DNA from: Syntrophobacterales bacterium
GTDB lineage: Bacteria > Desulfobacterota > Syntrophia > Syntrophales > UBA2210
Length of the DNA: 52,412 nucleotides
Reading direction: 5' to 3'
Assembly (NCBI GenBank): GCA_018433345.1
Contig: JAHDRK010000040.1
Location: 1 to 52,412 of the forward strand
The translations under genes and the position numbers were made by a program. The notes under the pieces were generated by a model. That model was not told where the DNA came from and ran no database searches. It saw only the letters and a program-made list of their open reading frames with translations. Within the stretch, counting starts at the first letter, position 1, and every line of letters starts with the position of its first letter. Below, one piece after another: positions 39,142 to 48,681 of the stretch.

Positions 39142-40492
39142 CATTCTCATAACAGAGGACGGCCAATCGCAACGGGAAATGCTGAGGGATTTTCTCGCTG
39201 GAGAGGGACACATGATCCACGAAGCGGGAAACGGTGAAGATGCGGTTCGCACCGTGCTAGATGCGCCTATAGACTTGGTTTTGCTCGATTACAAGATGCC
39301 CGGCATGAACGGCTTGGAAGTTCTTAAAAGAATCAAGGAAATCAACCCTGCCGTGGATATCATAATGATGACCGCTTACGGAACCGTGGAAACGGCTGTC
39401 CAAGCCATGAAAGAGGGTGCCTTGGACTATATCACGAAGCCCATTGACCTGGAGGAGCTTCTTCTCCTTATAGATCGTATCTCGGAAAGACGCACCCTCA
39501 TAAGGGAAAATGAAATCCTCCGTTCAAAACTCTGGAAAAAGGGCATGGAGGGAGGTCAAATAATCTATAGAAGCGCCGTCATGGAAGAGCTCGTGAACAT
39601 GGCGGGGCGAGTGGCCCCCAGCAGGGCCACAGTGCTGATCGAAGGTGAGAGTGGTACCGGCAAGGAACTTTTTGCCAGGCTTATTCACGGACTGAGTCAG
39701 AGGGCCTCCGAACCCATGATTGTGGTCAATTGCGGAGCGTTGCCCGAGACCCTCCTGGAAAGTGAGCTCTTTGGACACGAAAAAGGTTCATTTACGGGCG
39801 CGACGTCTAGAAGAATCGGTCGCTTCGAGGAGGCCGACGGAGGAACCCTGTTTCTCGATGAGATCGGGGAGCTATCCGCACCCGTCCAAGTCAAATTACT
39901 TCGCTTTCTCCAGGAACGGGAATTCCAGCGCCTGGGCGGAAACCAGACCCTGAAGACTGATGTACGCATCATCAGCGCGACCAACCGGAACCTGGAAGAA
40001 CAGATGAAAAAGGGACTTTTCCGTGACGACCTCTATTATCGTCTCAACGTGGTAACGATAAAAATTCCACCGCTGAGGGAGAGGAAGGAGGATATACCGA
40101 AGCTGGTTGAACATTTCATCGAACGCTTCGGGCGGGAAAACGACAAACCCCTGGAGGGCATCAGCAACGAGGCGATGGACATGCTTCTCAAGTACGATTA
40201 TCCCGGCAACGTTCGTGAACTGGAAAACATCATCGAACGCGCCTCGGTTATCACCAGGGAGCCGGTGATCACCGTTCGGGACCTCCCCTTCAGTAACAAA
40301 GGCTTGCCCCGTGCGCCGGAAGCAGGGGAGAGGGGAAGCCTTATGAAGGATTCCGTGGAAACCCTTGAGTGCCAGCTTATCGAACAGGCCCTGGAGGAGA
40401 CGGAGAACAATCAGACAAAGGCGGCCGAAATCTTGGGAATCACGGAGCGGACCCTTCGATATAAGATGAAAAAGTACGGCATGAAGCAATGA
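39128..40492 (+). CDS. Sigma-54-dependent response regulator, NtrC class
   Basis: 454 aa with three domains. Receiver (about 3-120): acidic pocket TEDG and phosphoacceptor DYKMPGMNG. AAA+ domain (about 140-375): Walker A GESGTGKE, Walker B GGTLFLDEIGE, arginine-finger region FRDDLYYRLNV. The C-terminus is a Fis-type helix-turn-helix (NNQTKAAEILGITERTLRYKMKKYG). The sigma-54 contact loop reads GSFTGA, with Ser in place of the usual Ala. It should activate sigma-54 promoters when phosphorylated by the overlapping kinase. A candidate target lies upstream of the pair. Confidence 0.95.
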   Translation: MKDLNILITEDGQSQREMLRDFLAGEGHMIHEAGNGEDAVRTVLDAPIDLVLLDYKMPGMNGLEVLKRIKEINPAVDIIMMTAYGTVETAVQAMKEGALDYITKPIDLEELLLLIDRISERRTLIRENEILRSKLWKKGMEGGQIIYRSAVMEELVNMAGRVAPSRATVLIEGESGTGKELFARLIHGLSQRASEPMIVVNCGALPETLLESELFGHEKGSFTGATSRRIGRFEEADGGTLFLDEIGELSAPVQVKLLRFLQEREFQRLGGNQTLKTDVRIISATNRNLEEQMKKGLFRDDLYYRLNVVTIKIPPLRERKEDIPKLVEHFIERFGRENDKPLEGISNEAMDMLLKYDYPGNVRELENIIERASVITREPVITVRDLPFSNKGLPRAPEAGERGSLMKDSVETLECQLIEQALEETENNQTKAAEILGITERTLRYKMKKYGMKQ

Positions 40493-40632
40493 AGACTTCC
40501 CACCCCTTTCTTTCTTCTATTTCTTATGGGCACTCCAGAACTCCCGGGTTTCCCCCCTTCCATCATTCGACAGGGCCCTCCCGAACTCGCCAAAGGGCCC
40601 AGAACGAAGGGGGTAATTGTTGTAACCTTGCC

Positions 40633-40777
40633 CCTAACCTTTTACCCTTTACCCTTCACCACTAGCCCATAACCTCTAGCCTATTGCCCCTAGCCCTTAG
40701 CCTATAGCCCGCGGCGCAGCCGCACCCTTTACCTTTTACCTTTTCCCCAAATGTCAAGTTTAAAAATTTGACCCCAT
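40633..40777. repeat. Composite intergenic repeat, copy C (heptad array and boundary box only)
   Basis: Lies in the 439-bp gap between the regulator gene and carB. Eleven consecutive 7-bp units from 40633 to 40709 all end in (A/G)CC, e.g. CCTAACC, TTTTACC, CTTTACC, ACTAGCC, TATAGCC. The mini-hairpin GCGGC-GCA-GCCGC (40711-40723) follows, then further units, then the boundary box (40749-40777), which differs from copy A at one base. The ~225-bp core is missing. The rest of the gap holds only the carB promoter. Confidence 0.85.
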
Positions 40778-40821
40778 GTAGGGACAGTTTATGTGCTACT
40801 AACAGACAAGGCTTTTGCACC

Positions 40822-40850
40822 TTGACAGAGTCGTTTTACTCCTCTATAAA
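40822..40850 (+). promoter_or_regulatory. Strong sigma-70-type promoter of carB-purF
   Basis: Perfect TTGACA (40822-40827), exact 17-bp spacer, TATAAA (40845-40850; 5 of 6). Transcription from about 40857 gives a ~75-nt leader with a small hairpin (CTCCCG/CGGGAG). No PUR-box or riboswitch was recognised in the leader. Confidence 0.7.
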
Positions 40851-40931
40851 AACCTCCACGTTCATTACATTCGACACACTCCTCCCGAGGAAGAGCCCCG
40901 GGAGAGCCTGGGTAAAAGAAGGATATCCCTC

Positions 40932-43900
40932 ATGCCGCCACGAACAGACATCAAAAAAGTTCTCATCATCGGATCCGGTCCAATTATCATAGGGCAGGCC
41001 TGCGAATTTGATTATTCGGGGACTCAAGCCTGCAAGGCCCTTCGATCGCTCGGATACGAGATTGTACTCGTGAACTCGAATCCCGCCACTATCATGACCG
41101 ATCCCGGCATGGCCGACTACACATACATCGAACCGCTGAATTTCCAGTTCCTCAAAGAGATCGTGGAAAAGGAACGCCCCGACGCCGTCCTCCCCAACCT
41201 TGGTGGACAGACGGGTCTTAACCTGACCCTGGAGTTGGCACGAAAAGGCGTTTTGGATCAATTCGGCGTAGAGGTCATAGGCATCAACCTCGACGGGATA
41301 GAAAGGGGTGAGGATCGGATCGCCTTTAAAAAGACGATGGAACGGCTGGGCATTGAAACCCCCTTAAGCAAACCTGCCTACTCGGTGGAAGAGGCGGAAC
41401 AGATAGCCGAAGAGCTTGGATATCCAGTGATTATCCGACCCGCCTATACGATGGGGGGCACTGGGGGAGGGCTGGTATACAACAAGGAAGAGCTACAGAT
41501 CATCGCCGGCCGTGGAATTGCGGCAAGTATGATCGGCCAGATACTGGTGGAGGAGTCGGTTCTCGGATGGGAAGAGCTGGAGCTTGAAGTGGTCCGAGAC
41601 GGCAAAAACAAAATCGTTACGGTCTGTTTTATCGAAAACGTTGACCCCATGGGCGTTCATACAGGCGATTCATTTTGCACCGCGCCTATGCTGACCATTT
41701 CACGGGAACTCCAGGAGCGGCTTCAAAGGCTTGCCCATTCCATCGTAGAGGCCATCGATGTGATCGGGGGAACCAACGTGCAGTTCGCTCATGATCCCAA
41801 AACCGGAAGAATCGTGGTTATCGAAATCAATCCCCGCACGTCTCGTTCATCGGCATTGGCGTCCAAGGCGACGGGTTTCCCCATCGCTTTCATCTCTGCC
41901 ATGCTCGCCGTGGGTGTCACGCTTGACGAGCTGCATTGGTGGAAAGAGGACACGCTCGATCGCTATGTGCCCACGGGCGACTACGTGGTGGTAAAATTCG
42001 CACGCTGGGCCTTTGAAAAATTTCCGGGTTCCGAGGACATCCTGGGGACACAGATGCGGGCCGTGGGCGAAGTTATGGGTATAGGCGCGAATTACAAGGA
42101 GGCCTTTCAAAAGGCCATTCGGTCCTTGGAAATCAACCGCTATGGTCTCGGTTTCGCACGTGACTATAACAAGCGTTCGGCGGCGGAACTCATGACACTG
42201 CTCAACAAACCCACCAGCGAGCGGCAGTTTATCATGTACGAAGCGCTCAGGAAGGGGGTGCCCGTTAATGAGCTCGTGAAAAAGACCGGCATCAAACGCT
42301 GGTTCGTCGAGCAGATGGCGGAGCTGGTAAACACAGAGGAGGCCGTTATCGCCTGCCGGGGGGGCGAACTTCCAAACGACCTGTTCGAGAAGGCGAAAAG
42401 GGAAGGTTTTGCCGACCGCTACCTTGCAATGTTGCTGGGAATCCCGGAAGGAAATATCAGGGAGAAGCGCAAAAAACTGGGGATCAGGCAAGGATGGCAG
42501 CCCGTTCTCGTGAGCGGTGTAAAAGACGCGGCCTATTACTATTCCACCTACAACGCCCCTGACTCGGTTCCCATTACGGGCGAAGAGTCTCGAAAGGTCA
42601 TCGTTTTGGGCGGGGGTCCGAATCGTATCGGCCAGGGAATCGAGTTCGATTATTGTTGTGTTCACGCGGCTTTCGCGCTAAAGGATGTCGGAGTCGAGTC
42701 CATAATGATCAACTGCAATCCCGAAACCGTCTCCACCGATTATGATACGTCCGACAAGCTTTATTTCGAGCCGCTTACGGTGGAGGATGTGCTGGCCATC
42801 TATGAGAAGGAAAAGCCGGAAGGCGTGATCGTCCAGTTCGGCGGGCAAACCCCTTTGAATATCGCCAATGAACTGGCATCCCAGGGCGTGAACGTCATCG
42901 GAACGAATCCCGAAATGATCGACCTCGCCGAAGACCGAGACCGATTTAGAAAGATAATGAACGCCCTCGGGATCCCCGAGCCGGAATCGGGAATGGCCAG
43001 CAACTTCGACGAGGCCCTGACCGTGGCGGAGAAAATCGGATATCCCTTGATGGTTCGGCCCTCTTACGTACTCGGGGGACGAGGCATGGAAGTGGTTTAC
43101 GACGAAGAGAGTCTCCGTCGATACCTGGCGGTGGCCGTCGAGGTAACACCGGAACGCCCCGTTCTTATCGACAAGTTTCTTGAAAACGCAACCGAGGCGG
43201 AGGCGGATGCGATAGCCGACGGAAAAGATTCCTTCGTTCCCGCCGTCATGGAGCATATCGAGCTGGCAGGAGTGCATTCCGGCGATTCCGCCTGCGTTAT
43301 TCCCTCTATCAGCATCTCCGCCGAAAACCTGAAGACCATCTATGACTATACGCGGAAAATAGCAGCCGCCCTCCAAGTCAAGGGCCTGATGAATATCCAG
43401 TACGCCATAGCCGACGGCAGGGTGTACGTTTTGGAGGCCAATCCCAGGGCCTCGCGGACGGTACCTCTAGTGTCGAAGGTGTGCAACGTATCCATGGCAA
43501 AGACAGCAACGCGTATAATGCTTGGCGAGTCACTGGCCGCGGCAAACTTGTCGAAAAAAACCTTTCCCTATTTCGGGGTAAAAGAATCTGTCTTCCCCTT
43601 TAATATGTTCCCCGAGGTGGATCCCCTGCTGGGACCGGAGATGAGGTCCACCGGCGAGGTGCTGGGCCTTGCCGATTCATTCGGTCTCGCCTTCTACAAG
43701 GCCCAGGAGGCGGCCGGCCAACAATTGCCCTACGAAGGCGTTGTGCTCATCACCGTCTTTGATAAAAGCAACCCGGCTTTGATCGAAGTGGCCGCGGGGT
43801 TTCACGAGATGGGCTTTACCCTGAGGGCGACCCAGGGGACGCACGAATTCCTGGCACTACATGGAATTCCTTCCCAGGTGATATTAAAGATGCATGAGGG

Positions 43901-44138
43901 ACGGCCTAATATCGTGGACGGCATAAAGAACAGGGAAATTGACCTCATTATAAATACTCCAAGCGGGCGGATGAGCCAGTACGACGATTCCTACATACGG
44001 AAGGCGGCCATCAAGTACAAGGTCCCATACATCACCACCATGGCAGCGGCCATGGCAACGGTGAAGGGCATCGCGGCGGTGCGGAAAGGTCATGGGGCGG
44101 TGCGGTCGCTTCAGAGTTATCACCGTGATATCAGGTAG
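40932..44138 (+). CDS. carB: Carbamoyl-phosphate synthase large subunit
   Basis: Makes carbamoyl phosphate from ammonia (from CarA), bicarbonate and 2 ATP, feeding PyrB and arginine synthesis. 1068 aa, full length. Two ATP-grasp halves are visible: first GSGPIIIGQACEFDYSGTQA, second GGGPNRIGQGIEFDYCCVHA. The oligomerisation domain lies between them and a C-terminal MGS-like allosteric domain (RATQGTHEFL, INTPSG) follows. The ATG at 40932 (MPPRTDIKKV) has GAAGG 9 nt upstream; an in-frame start at 40815 would precede the promoter. carA is not adjacent. purF follows after 12 nt. Confidence 0.97.
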   Translation: MPPRTDIKKVLIIGSGPIIIGQACEFDYSGTQACKALRSLGYEIVLVNSNPATIMTDPGMADYTYIEPLNFQFLKEIVEKERPDAVLPNLGGQTGLNLTLELARKGVLDQFGVEVIGINLDGIERGEDRIAFKKTMERLGIETPLSKPAYSVEEAEQIAEELGYPVIIRPAYTMGGTGGGLVYNKEELQIIAGRGIAASMIGQILVEESVLGWEELELEVVRDGKNKIVTVCFIENVDPMGVHTGDSFCTAPMLTISRELQERLQRLAHSIVEAIDVIGGTNVQFAHDPKTGRIVVIEINPRTSRSSALASKATGFPIAFISAMLAVGVTLDELHWWKEDTLDRYVPTGDYVVVKFARWAFEKFPGSEDILGTQMRAVGEVMGIGANYKEAFQKAIRSLEINRYGLGFARDYNKRSAAELMTLLNKPTSERQFIMYEALRKGVPVNELVKKTGIKRWFVEQMAELVNTEEAVIACRGGELPNDLFEKAKREGFADRYLAMLLGIPEGNIREKRKKLGIRQGWQPVLVSGVKDAAYYYSTYNAPDSVPITGEESRKVIVLGGGPNRIGQGIEFDYCCVHAAFALKDVGVESIMINCNPETVSTDYDTSDKLYFEPLTVEDVLAIYEKEKPEGVIVQFGGQTPLNIANELASQGVNVIGTNPEMIDLAEDRDRFRKIMNALGIPEPESGMASNFDEALTVAEKIGYPLMVRPSYVLGGRGMEVVYDEESLRRYLAVAVEVTPERPVLIDKFLENATEAEADAIADGKDSFVPAVMEHIELAGVHSGDSACVIPSISISAENLKTIYDYTRKIAAALQVKGLMNIQYAIADGRVYVLEANPRASRTVPLVSKVCNVSMAKTATRIMLGESLAAANLSKKTFPYFGVKESVFPFNMFPEVDPLLGPEMRSTGEVLGLADSFGLAFYKAQEAAGQQLPYEGVVLITVFDKSNPALIEVAAGFHEMGFTLRATQGTHEFLALHGIPSQVILKMHEGRPNIVDGIKNREIDLIINTPSGRMSQYDDSYIRKAAIKYKVPYITTMAAAMATVKGIAAVRKGHGAVRSLQSYHRDIR

Positions 44139-44150
44139 TGAAGAAGAACC

Positions 44151-45542
44151 ATGAAGGCGATTCAGGAAAATTGCGGAGTCTTTGCCCTTTGTTCGCGGTA
44201 CCAATGTGCGGGCGAAATATTCCAGGGCATCGATTTTCTCCAACACAGGGGACAACAGTATTGTGGGATATCAACCTATGACGGGACGATCCACCATGAA
44301 ACCCACCGGGGCAAGGCGGTCAACACCTTCACGGAGGAAGAACTTGAGCGCCTGAAAGGGCGGTGGGGAATCGGTCACGTAAGTCTCCAGGACCGACAGC
44401 CCCTGCGATGGCTCACGCAGATAGGTGAAATTTCGGTGGCCGTCAGCGGTAACGTCATCAACTCCCACGAACTGCTCAGGGAAATGATGATCAGGGGCAA
44501 GTCTTTTCTTGAAGGCACGGACGTTGAAATTATTTCCAAGATCATCATAGAAGCGCCGGATATTGTCAGCGGCATTTCAAACCTGGCAAGAAAGGTCAGG
44601 GGCGCCTATTCTCTGGTCGTCTTGTCCAAGGACGGAATATATGCCGCGAGAGATATCTTCGGTTTCAGGCCTCTCATTTTGGGACACGACGAGGAAGGGA
44701 CGCGCTTTGCCGCGAGCTCTGAATCCCGGGCCCTTCAAAACCTGGATATGCAAGTTTACAGGGACGTGAACCCCGGGGAAGTCGTTCTGATCAACGATGA
44801 GGGTTTCAGGACCGTGGCTCAACTGGAATCGCCGCGGAGGGCTCATTGCGCCTTTGAGTGGGCCTATACGGCAAGCATGGATTCCATTATAGAGGGTGTT
44901 TACGTGCAGGAGGCCCGCGACAACCTCGGAGAAAGCCTCGCCCAGCGGGACATAGATGAGGGGGGCATTACGGCGGATATCGTGGCGCCTGTTCCCATGT
45001 CGGGAATAGGGCACGCCCTCGGATATCACAAGCGTTCAAAAATCAATTACCAGGAAGTCTTCTTGTACAATCGATACGCCGACCGCAGCTATACTCAGGC
45101 GACACAGAGCGACCGCGACAAAATGGCAAAAAGAAAGCTTTCCATACTGCCTTACGTAAAAGGAAAACGGATCGTCCTGTGCGACGACTCCATCGTGAGG
45201 GGAACGCAGATCCGCTACAAGGTTATGGATCTAAAGAATGCCGGAGCCAAGGAGGTCCACGTGAGGGTGGCCTGCCCACCCCTGATGTATCCTTGCGAGT
45301 TCGGCATTTCAACGCGATCCTACGGTGAATTGCTGGCACGTTCTTTCATGAGAAACGGGAACATCGTCAACATGGATCAGTTGCGATCCCTGGAAGCGTG
45401 GGTGGCCGACCGCGTGGGGGCTGATTCGGTGAAGTTCAATACCATCGAGGATTTCGTTGCCTCCTTGATGACGGAACGGTGCAATCTTTGCCTGACCTGC
45501 TTCGACGGCGTTTCTCCCTACCCGCCGAATTTCCCGGGGTAA
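44151..45542 (+). CDS. purF: Amidophosphoribosyltransferase
   Basis: First enzyme of purine synthesis: transfers glutamine ammonia to PRPP. 463 aa. The N-terminal glutaminase has Cys8 (QENCGVFAL); as in other PurF proteins the short propeptide MKAIQEN is probably removed to expose Cys. DFLQHRGQQYCGIS is the glutaminase signature, and VLCDDSIVRGTQ is the PRPP loop. Cysteines CNLCLTC near the end and earlier Cys could hold an Fe-S cluster, as in the Bacillus enzyme. The operon with carB links purine and pyrimidine supply. Confidence 0.95.
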   Translation: MKAIQENCGVFALCSRYQCAGEIFQGIDFLQHRGQQYCGISTYDGTIHHETHRGKAVNTFTEEELERLKGRWGIGHVSLQDRQPLRWLTQIGEISVAVSGNVINSHELLREMMIRGKSFLEGTDVEIISKIIIEAPDIVSGISNLARKVRGAYSLVVLSKDGIYAARDIFGFRPLILGHDEEGTRFAASSESRALQNLDMQVYRDVNPGEVVLINDEGFRTVAQLESPRRAHCAFEWAYTASMDSIIEGVYVQEARDNLGESLAQRDIDEGGITADIVAPVPMSGIGHALGYHKRSKINYQEVFLYNRYADRSYTQATQSDRDKMAKRKLSILPYVKGKRIVLCDDSIVRGTQIRYKVMDLKNAGAKEVHVRVACPPLMYPCEFGISTRSYGELLARSFMRNGNIVNMDQLRSLEAWVADRVGADSVKFNTIEDFVASLMTERCNLCLTCFDGVSPYPPNFPG

Positions 45543-45582
45543 TCACACCGAACAGGGAACAAAGAGGGAATAAGCGCCTCAT

Positions 45583-46512
45583 CTATTCAAAGGGAAGTCC
45601 CAGTATCGAAAGGGGATCAACTTCGACGGCGGCGATCTTAACGCCCCAGTGAAGATGTGGTCCGGTAACCCGCCCCGTGGCGCCGACCTTTCCAATAACA
45701 TCACCCCTCTCAACCCATTCTCCTTCAGTTACGGTTATTTCCGCAAGGTGACAGTATAATGTGAAAAGTTCGGCACCGTGATCTATAATAACCGTGCGCC
45801 CCGCGAAAAAGAGAGAATCGGTGAGTGCCACTATACCCGAGTTGGCAGACCGCACCGGGGAGCCGGGAGGCGACCTCAGGTCCACTCCGCGGTGGCGGGA
45901 ATACACCTCGTTGTTGAAGATACGTTTTACGCCGAAAGGCCCGCTCACTCCACCCCCCCCTTCCAGGGGCATGATGAAATCTCCCGATCCCAACCAGACT
46001 CGATGAGGTTTTTCGTATATCTCTGCGACCCGCTTCCGCTCTCTTTCGATCCTTTTCATTTCTTCAGGGGCGGGGGCTGTAAATTTCGGATCGACGACGA
46101 GGGAGACGGATGGAAAGTCACCCCGGGCAACGGTTACATCCAATCTTTTTTCGATCACAGATTTGTCAGGAAAGACAATGGTGAGCAGAAGTTCGTGTCG
46201 TCCTTCATCCATGCCTAGTTCGAGGGGAAAGAAAAGGAATGATCCCGTCTCCTCGCTTACCCTGACGAATTCATAGACCCTGCCGTTGAAGCGTGCCGAG
46301 GCGGACCTGAAAGGCGGCGACTGGAGTTGAAGCATGAACGCGTCCCCCTCCGTGAAAGAACGGCTGTAGGACCGGAGACAAAGGAATCCCTGTTCCGTTT
46401 CGGTTTCAAAAAGCAAGGACCGCGCCGACGCCTGAAGCGGTGCGGCGGCAAAGAAGAGAAAGACGGCGAATAGAAATAAAAGGCAAAGGCGGCACTTGGC
46501 GCTCTCTATCAT
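45583..46512 (-). CDS. Exported M23-family (LytM-type) metallopeptidase
   Basis: 309 aa from the ATG at 46512 (GGAG 8 nt upstream). A strong signal peptide (hydrophobic about 8-27, ending near LQASA) sends it to the periplasm. Residues ~30-190 form an unassigned, probably beta-rich domain. The C-terminal M23 domain (about 195-305) contains SRHRGVDLRSPPGSPV and the metal motif HLHWGV, with HGAELFTLYCHL between. The zinc ligands (H of RHRGVDL, D of GVD, second H of HLH) are all present, so it may be an active peptidoglycan endopeptidase. Confidence 0.92.
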   Translation of the reverse strand: MIESAKCRLCLLFLFAVFLFFAAAPLQASARSLLFETETEQGFLCLRSYSRSFTEGDAFMLQLQSPPFRSASARFNGRVYEFVRVSEETGSFLFFPLELGMDEGRHELLLTIVFPDKSVIEKRLDVTVARGDFPSVSLVVDPKFTAPAPEEMKRIERERKRVAEIYEKPHRVWLGSGDFIMPLEGGGGVSGPFGVKRIFNNEVYSRHRGVDLRSPPGSPVRSANSGIVALTDSLFFAGRTVIIDHGAELFTLYCHLAEITVTEGEWVERGDVIGKVGATGRVTGPHLHWGVKIAAVEVDPLSILGLPFE

Positions 46513-46577
46513 GACAAAACTCCGAAGGTAAAATTTGATCGTACAGTCAGTCACTCGCGGTCTGCAAGCCCAAAATC

Positions 46578-46611
46578 CGCGATTGATTCTTAGTTTACGT
46601 TACCAATCGCG
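46578..46611. promoter_or_regulatory. Inverted repeat in the M23/DUF3568 divergent gap
   Basis: Arms CGCGATTG (46578-46585) and CAATCGCG (46604-46611), a perfect 8-bp dyad with an 18-bp spacer, located between two divergent envelope genes. It could be an operator serving both or an RNA hairpin. A related word, ATCGCGGAT, recurs near 46680. Confidence 0.35.
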
Positions 46612-46727
46612 AATCCGGGGTGCAAGGAAAAATATGGACAAAAAGGACCTTATCATTTATATCTCTCTCTACGGCTAGGGATCGCGGATAACGGGATGAT
46701 ACAGTGTCAAACACAAAAGGAGCGGCC

Positions 46728-47123
46728 ATGAAACGTATAAAGATCAGCACCATTCTCTTTTCGGCAGCCTTTCTCTGTCTCACGGGGTGCACCGCACTCG
46801 CCGTCGGCGGGGCGGCGGTGGGAGCAGGTGCCGGAACCTATGTCTACGTGCAGGGAGAACTGAAGACGGACTATCACCATCCCTTCGAGAAGGTCTGGAG
46901 CGCCTGTGAACGGGTGGTGGCCGACATGAGGGCGATTGAGGTGGTTCCCGTCAAGGAAATCGGGAAGGGACGTATCGACGCAATCATTGAAGATGAGAAG
47001 GTCCGAATTTCGGTGGAGTACAAGGCCCGTAACCTTACGAACGTTTCGGTGCGGGTGGGGACGGTGGGCAACCGTACCGCTTCCCAGCGCATTCACGACA
47101 AAATAGCGGAACAGCTTTCCTGA
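46728..47123 (+). CDS. DUF3568-family lipoprotein
   Basis: 131 aa from the ATG at 46728 (AAGGAG 5 nt upstream). The signal peptide ends in the lipobox LTGC, so it is a lipid-anchored envelope protein. A Gly/Ala-rich stretch (about 24-40) with GAGAGTYVYVQGELKTDY, then a ~85-residue domain with a putative alpha/beta pattern and TASQRIHDKIAEQL, is what I know of DUF3568 proteins. Function unknown. It is divergent from the M23 peptidase. The convergent 47124-47289 gap shows no good terminator. Confidence 0.8.
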   Translation: MKRIKISTILFSAAFLCLTGCTALAVGGAAVGAGAGTYVYVQGELKTDYHHPFEKVWSACERVVADMRAIEVVPVKEIGKGRIDAIIEDEKVRISVEYKARNLTNVSVRVGTVGNRTASQRIHDKIAEQLS

Positions 47124-47289
47124 GCGACAACGGCGAGGTTAAAGGTCCCCGGCCAGTTGGCTCCCCGTCCATCAAATCCGAACGCCGCCGTTCCCACGGC
47201 TCAATCCGGTGTTTTCTTTCCCTGGTGTGACGTTCCAAGGGCACTTTCACGCGATGAAGGGTCACTAAATAGTGATCGAAAACTGTTTC

Positions 47290-48681
47290 TCATTCCGTGA
47301 TAGACTCTTTTCGTTCCTCGTCAAGCCCATAGTGCTTGATTTTCCTGTGGAGGTTGCTCCGTTCCAGCCCTATGGCTTCCGCTGTTTTTGATATGTTCCA
47401 GTCGTTTTCCGAGAGCTTCTTCGAAATATAGGCCTTTTCAAAGAGTTTCTTCGCCTTTCTGAAGGTATCACCGAAGGCGGCCGACGATGCCGCCGCGGTC
47501 GAGGTTTTGCGGAGCCCAACTCCCCCGGGAAGTGGTGGTATATCGTCGACGGTTATTCGATTGTTCGGCGACATGATCACGATCCGCTCGATGATGTTTT
47601 TCAGCTCTCTGACATTCCCGGGCCAGTCGTGTTTCATGAGCGCCTTCATAGCCTCGTCGTCTATTCCTTCGATTTCTCTGCCCTCCTTCGCGGCGAATTC
47701 GCGCATGAAGTGTTCCGCCAGGAAGGGAATATCCTCTTTCCTCTCCCTGAGCGGTGGGACGTGAAGAGGAATGACGTTGAGCCGGTAGTAGAGGTCCTGC
47801 CGGAAACGCCCTTCCTCCATTTCCTTTTCCAGATCCTTGTTTGTCGCCGCCAGGACCCGGACATCCGTTTCGATGATTTTTGTCCCCCCCACGCGTTGGA
47901 ACTTTTTTTCTTGGAGAATGCGGAGGATCTTGGCCTGGGCCTTGAGGCTCATGTCGGCCACCTCGTCCAAGAACAGCGTACCCTCGTTAGCCATGTCGAA
48001 CTTGCCGCGTTTTTTGGTTGTCGCTCCCGTAAAGGCACCCTTCTCATGGCCGAAAAGCTCGCTTTCAATCAGTTCTTCCGGAATCGCGGCGCAGTTTATT
48101 TCCACGAAGGGTTTGTTCGCCCTGCGACTGTAGCTGTGAATGGAACGCGCCACCAGTTCCTTACCCGTTCCGTTTTCCCCCATGATGAGTATCCACGCAT
48201 TGGTCGGAGCGATAATCTCGATCATTTCCTTGAGCTCCCGTATGGGGTCACTTTCACCCTGCAGTTCGAACTCCCGTCTCATTCGTTCCTTCAAGAGGCG
48301 ATTCTCTTCCTGGAGGCGACTCTGTTCGAGGGCATGGTTCGCTATGAGCACCACCTTTTCCAGTGAAAGGGGCTTTTCTATGAAATCAAAGGCCCCCAGC
48401 TTTGTCGCCCTTACGGCGGATTCGACGGTTCCATGACCGGAGATGATCACCACCGGAATGTTCGGGTACTGCCCTTTGATCCTTTCCAATGTTTCTATTC
48501 CGTCGATGCCGGGCAACCACATATCAAGAAGAACGAGGTCCGGCAGTTCCCGTTCGATTATATCCAGGCAGGCTTCGCCGCTCTCGGCCGTCAGAACCTC
48601 GTACCCTTCGTCCTGCAGGATACCGCTCAGTGACTGTAGAATGCTTGCTTCGTCATCGACGACAAGTACGGTCTTCTTCAT
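47290..48681 (-). CDS. ntrX: NtrX-like sigma-54 response regulator
   Basis: 463 aa. Receiver (about 3-120): VDDEAS and the phosphoacceptor in DMWLPGIDG. AAA+ domain: Walker A GENGTGKE, the canonical sigma-54 loop GAFTGA, Walker B LFLDEVADMS. The C-terminus has a Fis-type helix-turn-helix (NISKTAEAIGLERSNLHRKI) of the NtrX subgroup. The ATG overlaps the kinase stop as ATGA (48678-48681), so kinase and regulator are translated together. NtrYX controls nitrogen and redox responses and envelope genes in various proteobacteria; its targets here are unknown. Confidence 0.92.
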   Translation of the reverse strand: MKKTVLVVDDEASILQSLSGILQDEGYEVLTAESGEACLDIIERELPDLVLLDMWLPGIDGIETLERIKGQYPNIPVVIISGHGTVESAVRATKLGAFDFIEKPLSLEKVVLIANHALEQSRLQEENRLLKERMRREFELQGESDPIRELKEMIEIIAPTNAWILIMGENGTGKELVARSIHSYSRRANKPFVEINCAAIPEELIESELFGHEKGAFTGATTKKRGKFDMANEGTLFLDEVADMSLKAQAKILRILQEKKFQRVGGTKIIETDVRVLAATNKDLEKEMEEGRFRQDLYYRLNVIPLHVPPLRERKEDIPFLAEHFMREFAAKEGREIEGIDDEAMKALMKHDWPGNVRELKNIIERIVIMSPNNRITVDDIPPLPGGVGLRKTSTAAASSAAFGDTFRKAKKLFEKAYISKKLSENDWNISKTAEAIGLERSNLHRKIKHYGLDEERKESITE

